64,000 nt of DNA from 79-D21 sp022839995 (GCA_022839995.1 JALHIN010000012.1:8182-72181), one strand, 5' to 3'; positions 1 through 9,577 are shown, counted from the stretch's first letter. Notes: generated by a model from the letters alone, not told the origin. Translations and numbers: made by a program.

Positions 1-33
1 CCGTTTCAGTTCAAGAATTTGATCCCGGTTCAT
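1..33 (-). CDS. Start of an unidentified gene downstream of csaB (partial)
   Basis: After the csaB stop codon the minus strand has a GGGGAGAG Shine-Dalgarno-like run, then an ATG at 33 opening MNRDQILELK, still open at the window edge. Spacing and direction suggest the next gene of the same operon. Only eleven codons are visible, so no function can be given. An earlier ATG at 38 hits a stop after two codons and is rejected. Confidence 0.4.
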   Translation of the reverse strand, partial: MNRDQILELKR

Positions 34-37
34 TCCA

Positions 38-1072
38 TCATCTCTCCCCGAGGCTCAAATAGGTTTCCCGGAAAATTCTTCCGACATCTTCCCTTAAACC
101 AGAGATCCTCTGAAGGCGATCTTCGGCCGGAATCGAAATCGCCATCCCGGGTTTCCAGGTCGGCACGTTCAGCATCTCCGCAAACCCCTGGACTTTCGGA
201 TCGTAGGGAACCGACAGAAGAGGGATCCCTGCCATCGCGGAAAGAATGCAAAAATGCAGCCGCATCCCAACCGCTCCCATGCACCCTCCAGGAAAAGCGA
301 GGGAATCCCTTGCCCCTGGATTCCACCGATCGATTCCTTCCAGCTCGAGCAGTCCGCGACAGCCAAGCTCCTCCATCGTCCTGGCATCTTCTTCGGCCAA
401 GGCGATGCCGCGGACCGAAAGCCCGCGGGACCTCGCATACTCTCCAACCTTTTCCGCAACTTGTTCAGGCAAGCCGTTTCTCCACGGGCGGATGTTCAAG
501 GCCAACCTCGGCTCCCCCGCTTTTCCGTCGAAGGGTAGCGAGTCCAGCCCGAAAACCAGGTCAGGGGAGAGGACCGCCCCCAGTCCCCACCCAGCGAGGG
601 TCTCCATGGAAAGGCGATCCCGTACCCCCCTGCGCTCACAGGCAGATAAGGCATCACGGGCAAGAAACCTCTGGAGGGTCCCGTTCAATGGCCCGACGGA
701 CTGACCGAAGCACCACGGTCGGCAGTTCGCCAGCTTTGCCATCCGAACGATTCCCCAATAGTAGAGCGGCGAGCGGAAACTGGTGGAATCCTGAAAAAGT
801 CCGCCTCCTCCCAGGAGGAGTGTCCGGCTTTCCCTCAAAGCGGCGAAGACATCTCTCATGTTCCATCGGTTTACGGCAGCGGTACCCAGAAAACGGGTCG
901 TTTCAGCAACATCATTGGATAGGACAACAATCCTGTCCCGCTGGACGCCGCAGCCCTCCAGGAGCCGAACGGCGGCCTGGGCGAGGAGCTCGTCCCCCAG
1001 GTTCCCGAAACCATAGTAGCCACATAGAGCCACATCGAAACGGCGCCCTAATTCCAACGGACAGGCCTCCAT
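38..1072 (-). CDS. csaB: Polysaccharide pyruvyl transferase CsaB
   Basis: Predicted to add pyruvate ketals to cell-wall polysaccharide so that SLH-domain S-layer proteins can bind. The 344-residue product opens with the family's glycine-rich signature GYYGFGNLGDE at residues 18-28, followed by a GGGGLFQD loop, and has the late GMRLHFCILSAMAG segment typical of PF04230 proteins. The ATG at 1072 is chosen because it precedes the first conserved strand; the reading frame extends further upstream but only as a shadow of the DUF5693 gene, whose 3' end it overlaps by 25 bp. An SLH-type porin at the right end of the window would be a plausible client, which is inference. Confidence 0.88.
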   Translation of the reverse strand: MEACPLELGRRFDVALCGYYGFGNLGDELLAQAAVRLLEGCGVQRDRIVVLSNDVAETTRFLGTAAVNRWNMRDVFAALRESRTLLLGGGGLFQDSTSFRSPLYYWGIVRMAKLANCRPWCFGQSVGPLNGTLQRFLARDALSACERRGVRDRLSMETLAGWGLGAVLSPDLVFGLDSLPFDGKAGEPRLALNIRPWRNGLPEQVAEKVGEYARSRGLSVRGIALAEEDARTMEELGCRGLLELEGIDRWNPGARDSLAFPGGCMGAVGMRLHFCILSAMAGIPLLSVPYDPKVQGFAEMLNVPTWKPGMAISIPAEDRLQRISGLREDVGRIFRETYLSLGER

Positions 1073-2961
1073 CTCGAAACCAGCGGAAGCAGCCCGAACT
1101 TCAACAGGCAGATGAGGACCATCCCCATGGCGATTCCAGTCCACCAGCCATTGAAAACCCGGAAAAGAATGAACGGCAAGCGGGTGTGAAAGTGGCAGAA
1201 GCTGTTCACGGCCGAGGCAAAGCCGATCGAGGCCGCCACTCGCGGCAGGATCCATGCCTGGCGCCCCCAGTTCGCCCTTGCCATGGCGTACCACAGGATC
1301 AGGGCCGGGTAACCGATGAAGAGCTCCTTTGTCCTTGGGCGGGCTACCAGCGCCCGCTCCAGCAAATCCCTCAGGGTCCTCTCCCAGCCGCCGACGAAGG
1401 CCGTGTTGTCGCTTCGTAGCGCCAGCACTCCGGCAGCAAGGAGGATCACACAAACCAGGAGGAACTCGAGCCAGACCATCGGCCTGGCAAGCAGTTTGCG
1501 GGGGCTTTCGGGAGCGACCCCGGTCAGGAAGTCATGGGCCAGGACCAGTATCGGGGGCAACAACAAGGTCATTTTGACCCCTGAAAAGGGCTGGAGCCTT
1601 AGCATCGTCATCGGAGTGCTGAAGAAAGCCGCTAGAGCGAGCCCTCCCGTGATGGTGAGCAACAGGGCCCCCAATAGCCCGAAAACCGGTTTCCGCACCT
1701 CGCCGAGTGCCCAGAGACACACTTCTGCAGCAAGGAAAGCGCTTCCGAAGGCTCCAGAGAGCCTGGCCACCAGCGGCAGGCGAAGCATCAAAAACGCCAG
1801 TACGGTGCCGCCCGCAAGGAGAACGGCCGCTTCCTGCCACCCGGCCGGTTCACTCATTTTCCCGGAAAACCGTAGGAACAGCCGCACGCAGAGAAGGGCC
1901 ACCGCCAACCCGTAAGCAGAGGCTCCCGCAGGAGAATTTGGCCAGTCCCCGATGGGCTCGGGCCATCCGCTCCGATACCCTCTCCGTTCCAGGTCTTCAC
2001 GAATTCGGTTCATATCGGACAAAACAGCGGCATAGCGGCCTCCGGGTTCGATTTCGTAAGACCGGATCAGCAGCAACGGCACGGATCGTTCCACGAAGGC
2101 ACGAACCATCCGTTCGACGATGGCATCCCTGGAAATCCGCTTCACCAGGATCTCGTCCGTGGTAACGCTGTGAATCGGGACCAAGGCAGGATAGGAGGAA
2201 CGGTTCAGCCTTTCAGCCCCGTATTGCCGGCTGAATTCGGCCTGTGCCAGGAAAAGTCCCTTTTCCCGGATCCATTCCCCGATCCTTTGGATATCCGGTG
2301 CACCGGGAACGAAAAGCCCCTGCGGCAGAATCCCGCGGATCTCCGGCCGCCTGTCCGCCAGGGTTTGCAGGGAGGAAACGACGCGCCCCCCTCCTGCCCC
2401 TGGGCACGGTACTGGCCTGAAGAGTACCGGGAGGCCGGCCTTCCTCGCCAGGTCGAGCCCTTCAAAATCGGGGACCACCCCCGCTTTTTCCAGTTCAAAC
2501 GCCGAACGCGGCAAAAGGAGGTATTCCATTTGAACCGTTGAATTCGAGAGAAGATCGGGAAATTTCGCCTTCAGGTAGGAGGTGGCTTCGTCCGACCAAC
2601 GTCGGTCCATGGAGAAGGCGATCACCGCAAGGTCCCCGGATGCACCAGGAAACAGGGACCTGGCTTCCGGAATCCTGGCGAGCGGCCCGAAAAGGAAGCC
2701 GGACTGGCCTTCCAGTAGATCCAGGCCCGTCAGTTCGTTGACGACGATCCCTTCAAGCTTCTGCTCTTTCATCTCCGCGAGCAGGAGTTCCAACGGCCGT
2801 CCTTCCTGTCTGGAGAGGCTCAGGATTTCACTGCTTTCGACGACCATGGCGAAATTCCGGTGCATCCGTTCGGCTTTCCACCGCGGGAGCAAGGCTGCCA
2901 GCGAAAGGGAAAGGATCACCACCAGGAAGACAAGGTGCAGCAAGTTCCGTCGAAATTTCAT
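1048..2961 (-). CDS. DUF5693-type polytopic membrane protein
   Basis: A 637-residue protein with one N-terminal membrane segment (about residues 6-24), a long soluble region (to about residue 350) with the look of a (beta/alpha) sugar-hydrolase-like fold, and a C-terminal block of many hydrophobic helices. Proteins of this architecture (DUF5693) are commonly encoded beside csaB, as here; I know of no established function. The start at 2961 makes an ATGA overlap with the maf stop and directly precedes the membrane anchor, so the longer frame to 3057 is rejected. A role in exporting or building the CsaB-modified polymer is inference only. Confidence 0.75.
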   Translation of the reverse strand: MKFRRNLLHLVFLVVILSLSLAALLPRWKAERMHRNFAMVVESSEILSLSRQEGRPLELLLAEMKEQKLEGIVVNELTGLDLLEGQSGFLFGPLARIPEARSLFPGASGDLAVIAFSMDRRWSDEATSYLKAKFPDLLSNSTVQMEYLLLPRSAFELEKAGVVPDFEGLDLARKAGLPVLFRPVPCPGAGGGRVVSSLQTLADRRPEIRGILPQGLFVPGAPDIQRIGEWIREKGLFLAQAEFSRQYGAERLNRSSYPALVPIHSVTTDEILVKRISRDAIVERMVRAFVERSVPLLLIRSYEIEPGGRYAAVLSDMNRIREDLERRGYRSGWPEPIGDWPNSPAGASAYGLAVALLCVRLFLRFSGKMSEPAGWQEAAVLLAGGTVLAFLMLRLPLVARLSGAFGSAFLAAEVCLWALGEVRKPVFGLLGALLLTITGGLALAAFFSTPMTMLRLQPFSGVKMTLLLPPILVLAHDFLTGVAPESPRKLLARPMVWLEFLLVCVILLAAGVLALRSDNTAFVGGWERTLRDLLERALVARPRTKELFIGYPALILWYAMARANWGRQAWILPRVAASIGFASAVNSFCHFHTRLPFILFRVFNGWWTGIAMGMVLICLLKFGLLPLVSRWRPVRWN

Positions 2962-3548
2962 CGACTGACCTCCCATTGACGGGACAGGGGGACCCCGAAT
3001 CGTTCCAGTAACAGGCTCAACCTGAACAAGGGAAGTCCCACGACGTTGAAATAGCATCCCGAAATTCCGGAAACGAGCAGGGCGCCGCGGCCCTGGATCG
3101 CATAGGCGCCGGCCTTGTCCCTCCCCTCACCTGTTGCGACGTATGCCGCGATCTCTTCGTCGGAAAGGGGACGAAAGGAAACGAGGGTCTTTTCGACTTC
3201 GTCAAGGCAAAGCCCTCCATGGCAGAGGGCGACGCCCGTCATCACCTCGTGCCGGCTACCCGAAAGAGAGCGGAGCATCTCGAAGGCCTCCGGGGCGTCT
3301 TTCGGTTTCCCCAGGATTTTCCCCTGGTGGACGACGATCGTGTCGGCACCGATCACAAGGTTTCCCGGAAACCGGCCCGACACGGCCCTGGCCTTCTCGA
3401 TTGCAAGTCTCCTGCAGGCTTTCTCGGGAGATTCTCCCGCCAAGTGGCGTTCCTCGACTCCCGGGTCGACGATCCGGAACTTCCAGCCCAGGGTCGAAAG
3501 CAGCGTTTCTCTTCTCGGGCTTTTCGAAGCGAGGACCAGCGGTTTCAT
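2958..3548 (-). CDS. maf: Maf-family nucleotide pyrophosphatase
   Basis: House-cleaning pyrophosphatase that hydrolyses non-canonical or pyrimidine NTPs to NMPs. The 196-residue product has the Maf N-terminus with SKSPRRETLL at residues 8-17, the active-site GADTIV with Asp69, and KAGAYAIQG late in the chain. Full length for the family. Its stop overlaps the DUF5693 start by 4 bp, so the two are probably translationally coupled. The exact nucleotide preference cannot be read from the sequence. Confidence 0.93.
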   Translation of the reverse strand: MKPLVLASKSPRRETLLSTLGWKFRIVDPGVEERHLAGESPEKACRRLAIEKARAVSGRFPGNLVIGADTIVVHQGKILGKPKDAPEAFEMLRSLSGSRHEVMTGVALCHGGLCLDEVEKTLVSFRPLSDEEIAAYVATGEGRDKAGAYAIQGRGALLVSGISGCYFNVVGLPLFRLSLLLERFGVPLSRQWEVSR

Positions 3549-3568
3549 TTCACCGACCCGCTTTCGCC

Positions 3569-3817
3569 TCAGCGGATGATCCAGAGGCCAAAGAGACCGC
3601 CGAGCAGGGACCCCAGGTTCAGCCTGAGAAAGAGCTTGAAGCCGACCGTACCGAAAATCAGGTCGATTTCGTGGACATCGAAACCGGCACGCGTCACGTC
3701 CCTGAAAAGGGCCTGTGTCGCCTCAAATCCTTGCAGGTAGGCCCCCAGCATCGTTCCCAGGAGGATCGCCAGGATCAGGATTGACCATCTGGATCCCGCT
3801 CCCTTTGCTAAAGCCAT
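3569..3817 (-). CDS. Small membrane protein, DUF4321 family
   Basis: An 82-residue protein with two hydrophobic segments (about residues 12-30 and 58-80) separated by a short acidic linker. Size, topology and the position between uppP and maf fit the DUF4321 family, which has no known function. It starts 3 bp after the uppP stop and ends 20 bp before maf, so it is part of the same transcript. Confidence 0.7.
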   Translation of the reverse strand: MALAKGAGSRWSILILAILLGTMLGAYLQGFEATQALFRDVTRAGFDVHEIDLIFGTVGFKLFLRLNLGSLLGGLFGLWIIR

Positions 3818-3820
3818 GTT

Positions 3821-4636
3821 TCAACCCCTCCCCAATAATCCTGCAACGACGGCCATCAGGCCCACCCCTGCCGTGTAGCAGGCGAAAAGGTTCCAACGGC
3901 CCTTGACGACAAACCTTCTCAGGATCGCCAGTGCGCACAACCCCGATAGGAAGGCCAACAAAGCCCCGATCCACCAGCCCTTGGGCAGGCTTTGAAGGAA
4001 GTTGCCCATTCCGCCCGCATCGAAGACCTCCAGCAGGATCGCCCCGAAGACTGCGGGCAGGGACATCAAAAAGGAAAAATCGAACGCCGCCTCGGGAGAA
4101 AGGCCCATGAGCAGTCCCGAGCAGATCGTGGACCCCGATCTAGAAATTCCCGGGAAAACCGCGAGCCCCTGGGCAAAGCCCACCCCCAGGCCAACGGGCA
4201 GATTCGCGCTTTTCCCTCTCGGCCGGCGATCCACTCTCCCCGCCAGGAAAAGGATCCCGGCGTTCAGGAGAAGCAGCGCCCCGACCAGGGAAAGCGAACC
4301 CAATGCCGCCTCGACGGCCCCCTTCAGGGGGTAGCCGATGCTCGCCGTTACGGCCGTTCCCCCGAGGACCGCCCAACCGATCTTCCAGCCCGAAGGCCGT
4401 TTGCCGGGCGGTAGCCTCCATCCAGCCAGCCACTCCTTCAGAACACCCCACCAGACCTTCCTGAAAAACAACAGTGTGGCCAAAAGCGTTGCCCCGTGAA
4501 GGGCAAGGTCGTAGGCGAAAGGAGGGGTTTCAAATCCCGCGAGGTTCTGGAAAACCGCCAGGTGCCCCGAGCTGCTGACGGGCAGGAACTCAGTCAGCCC
4601 CTGCAGGATTCCCAGCAACAGCAACTTTCCCGTCAT
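3821..4636 (-). CDS. uppP: Undecaprenyl-diphosphatase UppP (BacA)
   Basis: Integral membrane phosphatase that recycles undecaprenyl pyrophosphate for peptidoglycan and surface-polymer synthesis. The 271-residue product has the two BacA signatures: TEFLPVSSSGHL at about residues 15-26 (Glu16, His25) and PGISRSGSTI in the second repeat. Multiple hydrophobic helices throughout. The start lies 47 bp inside the 3' end of the preceding symporter gene; the Met is well placed just before the conserved segment, so the overlap seems real. Confidence 0.94.
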   Translation of the reverse strand: MTGKLLLLGILQGLTEFLPVSSSGHLAVFQNLAGFETPPFAYDLALHGATLLATLLFFRKVWWGVLKEWLAGWRLPPGKRPSGWKIGWAVLGGTAVTASIGYPLKGAVEAALGSLSLVGALLLLNAGILFLAGRVDRRPRGKSANLPVGLGVGFAQGLAVFPGISRSGSTICSGLLMGLSPEAAFDFSFLMSLPAVFGAILLEVFDAGGMGNFLQSLPKGWWIGALLAFLSGLCALAILRRFVVKGRWNLFACYTAGVGLMAVVAGLLGRG

Positions 4637-6260
4637 GGATCCGCTTCCCTTCCGTGTCCATCTTGATGACGTCCAGGACCATCAGCGCGAGGTTGTTCCC
4701 GTGGTCCGCGATCCGCTCCAGGTTACTCAGGATATCGATAAAGACGACCCCCGCGCTGGGCTGGCAGGCCCCCGTGTTCAGCCGCTCGATGTGTTTCCTT
4801 CTCAGTTCTTTCTCCAGGGCATCGACCCTGTCCTCAAGAACCAGGACTTCCTTGGCGGCTTCGCCGTCCTCGTTGAGGATGGATTCGATGGCAAGGTGGA
4901 AGGCGAGGCGTGCGTTCGTGAACATTTCCTCGAATTCCGCCATGGCCTTCTCGGAGAAAACCAGGTGATTCTCCTGCGTGTATTCGAAAAGTTCCGTCAG
5001 GTTCGTTGCGTGATCGCCGACACGTTCGATATCGGAAGCCCCGTTTACGTATGCTCCAAGCGTCAGGGACAGGTCTTCTGAGAGGCTGGCCTGCCCCACT
5101 TCGGCGGCATAGCGGGCGATCCCGTGTGTCAGCTGGTTGACCAGCTTCTCCGTCTGGAAGACTTCCTCGGCCTTTTTCGGGTCCTTTTCGACAAAGGCCG
5201 CGTGTACGTTCTGCAGCATCTCCTCGGCCAGGAATCCGAGGCGGACCAACTCCTGCCTGACCGCGTGAACCGCAGCCGCCGGAGTCGCCGTAATCAGCCT
5301 ACGGTCGAGAAACCGGGGCCCCATGTCCAGGACCGCCACTTTCCCCGGAATAATCTTTTGGATTAGGGCGACGAAGGGGCGGGAAAACGGCAGGAAGAGC
5401 AGGGTGTTCGCGACGTTGAAAAAAGTGTGCGAGTTCGCTAGCTGCCGGGGTATCGAGGCCGCCGAAGCCTGGACAGCTCCTCTAAATAGCGGGAATGCAG
5501 TCATGAAAATGACGACGCCGATCAGGTTGAACAGGACGTGGCAGGCCGCGGCCTGTTTTGCTCCCCGGTTTGCGCCGATGGAAGCCAGTACCGCGGTGAT
5601 GGTGGTTCCGATGTTGTCCCCCAGGATAATGGGAATCCCCGCATCCAGGCCCAAAAGCCCCTGAGAAGCCATCGCGATGACCAGGCCGACCGTGGCTGCA
5701 CTCGATTGGACCAGAAGCGTCAGTCCCGTTCCCGCAAGAACCCCTAGGAGGGGATGGTTCGAGAATGCAAGGAAGATGTCTTTTCGTCCCCGGAGGAACG
5801 ACATCGAGCCTTCCATCGTTTTCATTCCGAGGAAAAGGAGGCCGAAGCCGACAAGGCCGTTTCCAACGCTCCTCTGCCGCTTGCTGCGACCGAACATGGA
5901 CAGGAGGACGCCGATGCCGATGAGCGGAAGGGCAAAGTCGGAAAACTTGAAGGCGATGAGCTGCGCGGTGACCGTGGTTCCGATGTTGGCCCCCATGATG
6001 ACGCCGAACGCCTGGTATAGGGACATGAGTCCCGCGTGGACGAAACTGACCGTCATGACGGTGCAGGCACTGCTGCTCTGCAGGAGCGTCGTCACCAGGA
6101 TGCCGACGCCGATTCCCCTCACGGGGGTTTTCGTCACGGTGGCGAACAGCCTTCTCAACTTTTCGCCGGAGAGGTCCTGGAGGGTTTCGCTCATCAATTT
6201 GATCCCGAAGAGGAAAAGACCGACACCTCCAAGCAATTGCAGAACCGAGGTCAGTGGCAC
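4590..6260 (-). CDS. Na+/phosphate symporter with C-terminal PhoU domain
   Basis: A 556-residue protein in two parts. Residues about 1-310 form a polytopic Na/Pi-cotransporter domain with the paired QSSSA-type inverted-repeat motifs (LLQSSSACTV near residue 60 and LVQSSAATVG in the second half). Residues about 340-530 form a PhoU-like helical bundle rich in charged residues. This is the NptA/YjbB architecture, usually linked to sodium-driven phosphate movement and its regulation. It lies 40 bp after rnj and overlaps uppP. Confidence 0.9.
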   Translation of the reverse strand: MPLTSVLQLLGGVGLFLFGIKLMSETLQDLSGEKLRRLFATVTKTPVRGIGVGILVTTLLQSSSACTVMTVSFVHAGLMSLYQAFGVIMGANIGTTVTAQLIAFKFSDFALPLIGIGVLLSMFGRSKRQRSVGNGLVGFGLLFLGMKTMEGSMSFLRGRKDIFLAFSNHPLLGVLAGTGLTLLVQSSAATVGLVIAMASQGLLGLDAGIPIILGDNIGTTITAVLASIGANRGAKQAAACHVLFNLIGVVIFMTAFPLFRGAVQASAASIPRQLANSHTFFNVANTLLFLPFSRPFVALIQKIIPGKVAVLDMGPRFLDRRLITATPAAAVHAVRQELVRLGFLAEEMLQNVHAAFVEKDPKKAEEVFQTEKLVNQLTHGIARYAAEVGQASLSEDLSLTLGAYVNGASDIERVGDHATNLTELFEYTQENHLVFSEKAMAEFEEMFTNARLAFHLAIESILNEDGEAAKEVLVLEDRVDALEKELRRKHIERLNTGACQPSAGVVFIDILSNLERIADHGNNLALMVLDVIKMDTEGKRIHDGKVAVAGNPAGAD

Positions 6261-6299
6261 GAGAGTTTCACTCCTTTTTGGCTAGAGAGGTTCTTCGAT

Positions 6300-8018
6300 T
6301 CATGCCGTTGCTTCCGTTCTTTCCAGTATCGTCACCATGGGCACAACGTTGGGAGTTCCCCTCGTCAGCCTGCGGATCACCTCTTTTACCCTGCTTCGGA
6401 TTCGCATTTCCAGGTTTTCGGGATCCAGGACGTGTTTCTCCCCTGCGCTTCCGAGCGCTTTTAGGACCGCCTTCTGGATTTCCTCATAAAGCGCGGTCGC
6501 GTCCGAGCTGTGAATGAACCCACGGCTTTCCAGACGGATGTTCCCCGCGAGCCGGCCGTCTTTGTCCAGCACAACCGAAAGAATCAGGATTCCATCTTCA
6601 GCGAGCTCGCGCCTTTCTTTCAGCACGCTTCCCTTCATCTCCCCGATCGCGAGTCCGTCCACAAGGACCGCTCCGCTTGGCACCGTCCCCCTGACCTGAG
6701 ATTTCCCACGCTGGATTCTCAGGATGTCGCCGTTCTGGAGAATGTGGACGTTGGACTCCGGCACCCCCATTTCGATGGCCAGCTGCGCATGCCGGTGCTG
6801 GTGCCTTCTCTCCCCGTGGAAGGGAACGAAATGCTGCGGCCTCACGATACTCAGCATCATCTTCAGTTCTTCCTGGGACGCGTGGCCGGAGGCATGCACG
6901 TGTTGCTCCCGGTCGTAAATGACCTCGCAGCCCAGGGCAAAAAGCCTGTCGATCGTCCGGCTGACAAGCTTTTCGTTCCCCGGTATGGGCGTGGCGAAAA
7001 TCGCCACCAAGTCTTTCGGTCCAAGAAGGATGTGCCGGTGTTCCCCTTTGCTCATGAGGACAAGCCCTGAAAAGGGCTCTCCCTGGCTCCCCGTCGTCAG
7101 GACGAGAAGCCGGTTTGCCGGGATCCGCTCCGCTTCGCTGGCCGGGACAAGCAGGTCGTCGCTGACCTGGATATACCCGAGCTTCCTGGAGAGCTCTACG
7201 TTTGCGACCATGCTTCTCCCCAGGAGCGCCACTTTTCGATTGAAGCGCGCTGCCGCGTCGAAGACCTGTTGAGTCCGGTGAATGTTGCTCGCGAAAGCGG
7301 CGACGACAATCCTGCGGCTCTTGTGCAGCCTCAGGATCTGCTCCAGGGACTTCCCAACGATGTTTTCCGATGGGGTGTGCCCTGGCCTTTCGGCATTCGT
7401 GGAATCGCTGATGAACAAGCGAACCCCTTTCTTCCCGGCCTCGGCGAAAGCATTGTAATCCGTCAGACGGCCATCGATGGGAGTGGGGTCCAGTTTGAAA
7501 TCACCCGTGTGGACCACGATCCCTTCGGGGGTTTCGATGATGAGCCCCACCCCGTCGGGGATGGAATGGCAAACCGCAACGAACGTGATCCGAAAGGCAC
7601 CGAGCTCGATCGTCTCGCCTGCCCGCACTTCCTGCATTCGCGGTTCGTAGGACGGGGCGAATTCGGAAAGCTTTCCTCTTGCAAGCCCGAGGGTCAGAGC
7701 CGTTCCGTAAAGAGGGACGTCCAGCTGGGGAAGGACAAAAGGCAAGGCTCCCGTATGGTCTTCATGTCCATGAGTCAGGACGATCCCCCGGATATTCTTC
7801 TTTTTTTCCAGGAGATAGGTTACATCCGGAATGACGAAATCGATACCGAACATTTCCTCATCCGGGAATTTCAGGCCGGAATCGACAACGAGGATGTCTT
7901 CGCCGTATTCGAACACGAGCATGTTCTTGCCGATTTCTCCAAAACCACCCAGCGGAATGAAGCGCAGCTCCGCCGGCGTTGAAGCTGGGCTCCTTTTCCG
8001 GCTCTTGATTCTTGCCAT
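6300..8018 (-). CDS. rnj: Ribonuclease J
   Basis: Metallo-beta-lactamase/beta-CASP ribonuclease for mRNA turnover and rRNA maturation. The 572-residue product has the zinc site HGHEDH at residues 83-88, a beta-CASP region, and the C-terminal domain with the HASGHASQEE and PFHGERRH segments (beta-CASP motifs). A short basic N-terminal extension (IKSRKRS) precedes the conserved RFIPLGGFGEIG. Full family length. Only one copy is in the window, so RNase J1 versus J2 cannot be decided. Confidence 0.95.
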   Translation of the reverse strand: MARIKSRKRSPASTPAELRFIPLGGFGEIGKNMLVFEYGEDILVVDSGLKFPDEEMFGIDFVIPDVTYLLEKKKNIRGIVLTHGHEDHTGALPFVLPQLDVPLYGTALTLGLARGKLSEFAPSYEPRMQEVRAGETIELGAFRITFVAVCHSIPDGVGLIIETPEGIVVHTGDFKLDPTPIDGRLTDYNAFAEAGKKGVRLFISDSTNAERPGHTPSENIVGKSLEQILRLHKSRRIVVAAFASNIHRTQQVFDAAARFNRKVALLGRSMVANVELSRKLGYIQVSDDLLVPASEAERIPANRLLVLTTGSQGEPFSGLVLMSKGEHRHILLGPKDLVAIFATPIPGNEKLVSRTIDRLFALGCEVIYDREQHVHASGHASQEELKMMLSIVRPQHFVPFHGERRHQHRHAQLAIEMGVPESNVHILQNGDILRIQRGKSQVRGTVPSGAVLVDGLAIGEMKGSVLKERRELAEDGILILSVVLDKDGRLAGNIRLESRGFIHSSDATALYEEIQKAVLKALGSAGEKHVLDPENLEMRIRSRVKEVIRRLTRGTPNVVPMVTILERTEATA

Positions 8019-8058
8019 CCCATCACGCCCCTATCCGTCAAAAAACACCAGAAAACGA

Positions 8059-8077
8059 GGGGTGGACTAGCCACCCC
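8059..8077 (-). terminator. Possible terminator after the aldolase gene
   Basis: GGGGTGG and CCACCCC face each other across a 5-base loop, followed on the minus strand by a short T-rich stretch (TCGTTTTC). It lies between the aldolase stop and rnj. The U tract is imperfect. Confidence 0.5.
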
Positions 8078-8109
8078 CTAAAAGCTGCAACGATTTCCCG
8101 ATGGGACCC

Positions 8110-9381
8110 TTAGTCGCTGAAGTCTCCCTTTTTGTTTTCCTTCCTGGAAAGCGCAAGGGCTTTTTCGCGCGTAAATTCGCTCCTTGGGTTCAGGATCGCC
8201 CTTTCCGGCGCTGCGTTCTCGTCCGCACGCCTGGAAACCGTTTCCAAGAGGACTTCTGCCAATCCCTCGGCCCTGAATGCCTTGATGTAGCGCGTCGCCC
8301 ATTCTTCCGTCTCGGCGACGATTCGATCCTGGATGGGTTCGGGAAGCGCCATGACCTGCTCATGAAAAGGCTTGTTCGCCTTCTTGTAATCTCCGCCCTT
8401 CCTGCTAATTCCTTGATCGTCCGCCCAAGCCACAATCTCCCGCCACAGGGCCTCCGTAACGCCGCGGTCCTTTTCCTTGATGAAGGAATCTCCCTCGATT
8501 ACCGCATTCCCCGTCTGCGGCTCCATTTTCAAGCCGAACACGATGTTCTGCCAAAGGGTCCCGACGTTCCCCTTGTTGATCCCCGCATCCGCAAAATGTC
8601 CGACTTTTTCGAAGGGAGTGCCAGAAATGCCGTGTTGGGCAATCGAAACCCCATACGGACGGATCGCCTGGGCGATTTCCAGGGTCCTCTGGAGATCAAT
8701 CCCTTCCTCCACTCCTGCTGCCTTGTCATAGGTCCCATGAAGGCTACCGTTCGAAATTGCCAGGTAATCGGGGAAGATCCCCCAGGCATTCAGGCCGCCC
8801 ACGAAGAAAAGCGCCTCTTCGACCGTGGATAGCTCCCCCTTGCCCTTGATCTCGCCCACTTCAACCTCAAGCCCGAGGTAGGGGGGGACGTGCATGGCAA
8901 CATCCCGCGTAAAGCAAAGGTTTTCCCAATCCGGGTTGTGGGAGGCGTCAACGGCGACGGAAGTCCAGCCTCGCTCGATGATTTTCCTCAGGTGGGAAAT
9001 GGACTTCAGCAGGTCTTCCTTCGATTTGATCCCGTAATGGTCGACGTGGAGTCCGAAAAAAACTCCGTGCCCGAGCTCGGCAGAATATCGGATTGCATAG
9101 TCCGGCACGTTGTCGAAATTGCAGCCGCAATACGTAGACTCCGATTTCGCCAGCTCGAGCAGGACCACCGAATTCGTCTTTTTCGCGGCCCTCAGGAGCC
9201 CCTTGATCGTCAGCGGGTTGCGTACGTTTGCAGCAAGGACGATCGCTCCGATCTTTTTCGCCGCTTCGGCGACGTCGCGGCCGCTGACCAACCCCACCGG
9301 TTCCTCGCCGTACAGGGCTTGGACGTTCAAGGGCCTCTTCCTCAATACTTCCCGATAGCCGGCACCTTCGACCTTGATCAT
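8110..9381 (-). CDS. Class II fructose-bisphosphate aldolase family protein
   Basis: A 423-residue TIM-barrel aldolase-like protein. Visible metal-site-like segments are HVDH (residues 112-115), DASHNPD, HGTYDK and AQHGISGTP, in the order expected for zinc-dependent aldolases. It is longer than typical FbaA (about 300-360 residues) and lacks the usual FHGGSG loop, so the sugar-phosphate substrate is uncertain; fructose-1,6-bisphosphate is the default guess. The ATG at 9381 is preferred over a GTG at 9393 because GGAGG lies 11 bases before it and only about 3 bases before the GTG. Confidence 0.75.
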   Translation of the reverse strand: MIKVEGAGYREVLRKRPLNVQALYGEEPVGLVSGRDVAEAAKKIGAIVLAANVRNPLTIKGLLRAAKKTNSVVLLELAKSESTYCGCNFDNVPDYAIRYSAELGHGVFFGLHVDHYGIKSKEDLLKSISHLRKIIERGWTSVAVDASHNPDWENLCFTRDVAMHVPPYLGLEVEVGEIKGKGELSTVEEALFFVGGLNAWGIFPDYLAISNGSLHGTYDKAAGVEEGIDLQRTLEIAQAIRPYGVSIAQHGISGTPFEKVGHFADAGINKGNVGTLWQNIVFGLKMEPQTGNAVIEGDSFIKEKDRGVTEALWREIVAWADDQGISRKGGDYKKANKPFHEQVMALPEPIQDRIVAETEEWATRYIKAFRAEGLAEVLLETVSRRADENAAPERAILNPRSEFTREKALALSRKENKKGDFSD

Positions 9382-9510
9382 CCTGAAAAGCACCTCCTTC
9401 TACAATCACGCCCTATACGTTACCATGTCGGGAGGAATTATCAAGACTCAGCCTCGCCACGCCCGCTTCCTGCGGCCTTTTTGCCATTCCGGCAAAAGGA
9501 ACCCCGGGGG

Positions 9511-9539
9511 TTGCACGTTCAGGAAGGCCATGGTAGTAT
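9511..9539 (+). promoter_or_regulatory. Candidate promoter of the tRNA-Gln/tRNA-Glu pair
   Basis: TTGCAC, 17 bases, TAGTAT, ending about 39 bases before the first tRNA. The boxes are only moderate matches to sigma-70 consensus, but position and spacing fit a tRNA promoter. Confidence 0.4.
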
Positions 9540-9577
9540 TATGCCCGCTCGCCCGGGAGTTTCAGCGAGTTGAGCAT

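Noticed and set aside
9394..9450. Sigma-70 promoter for the aldolase gene (TTGATA and TATAGG on the minus strand)
   Set aside because: The spacing between the boxes is 21 bases, too long for a confident call.
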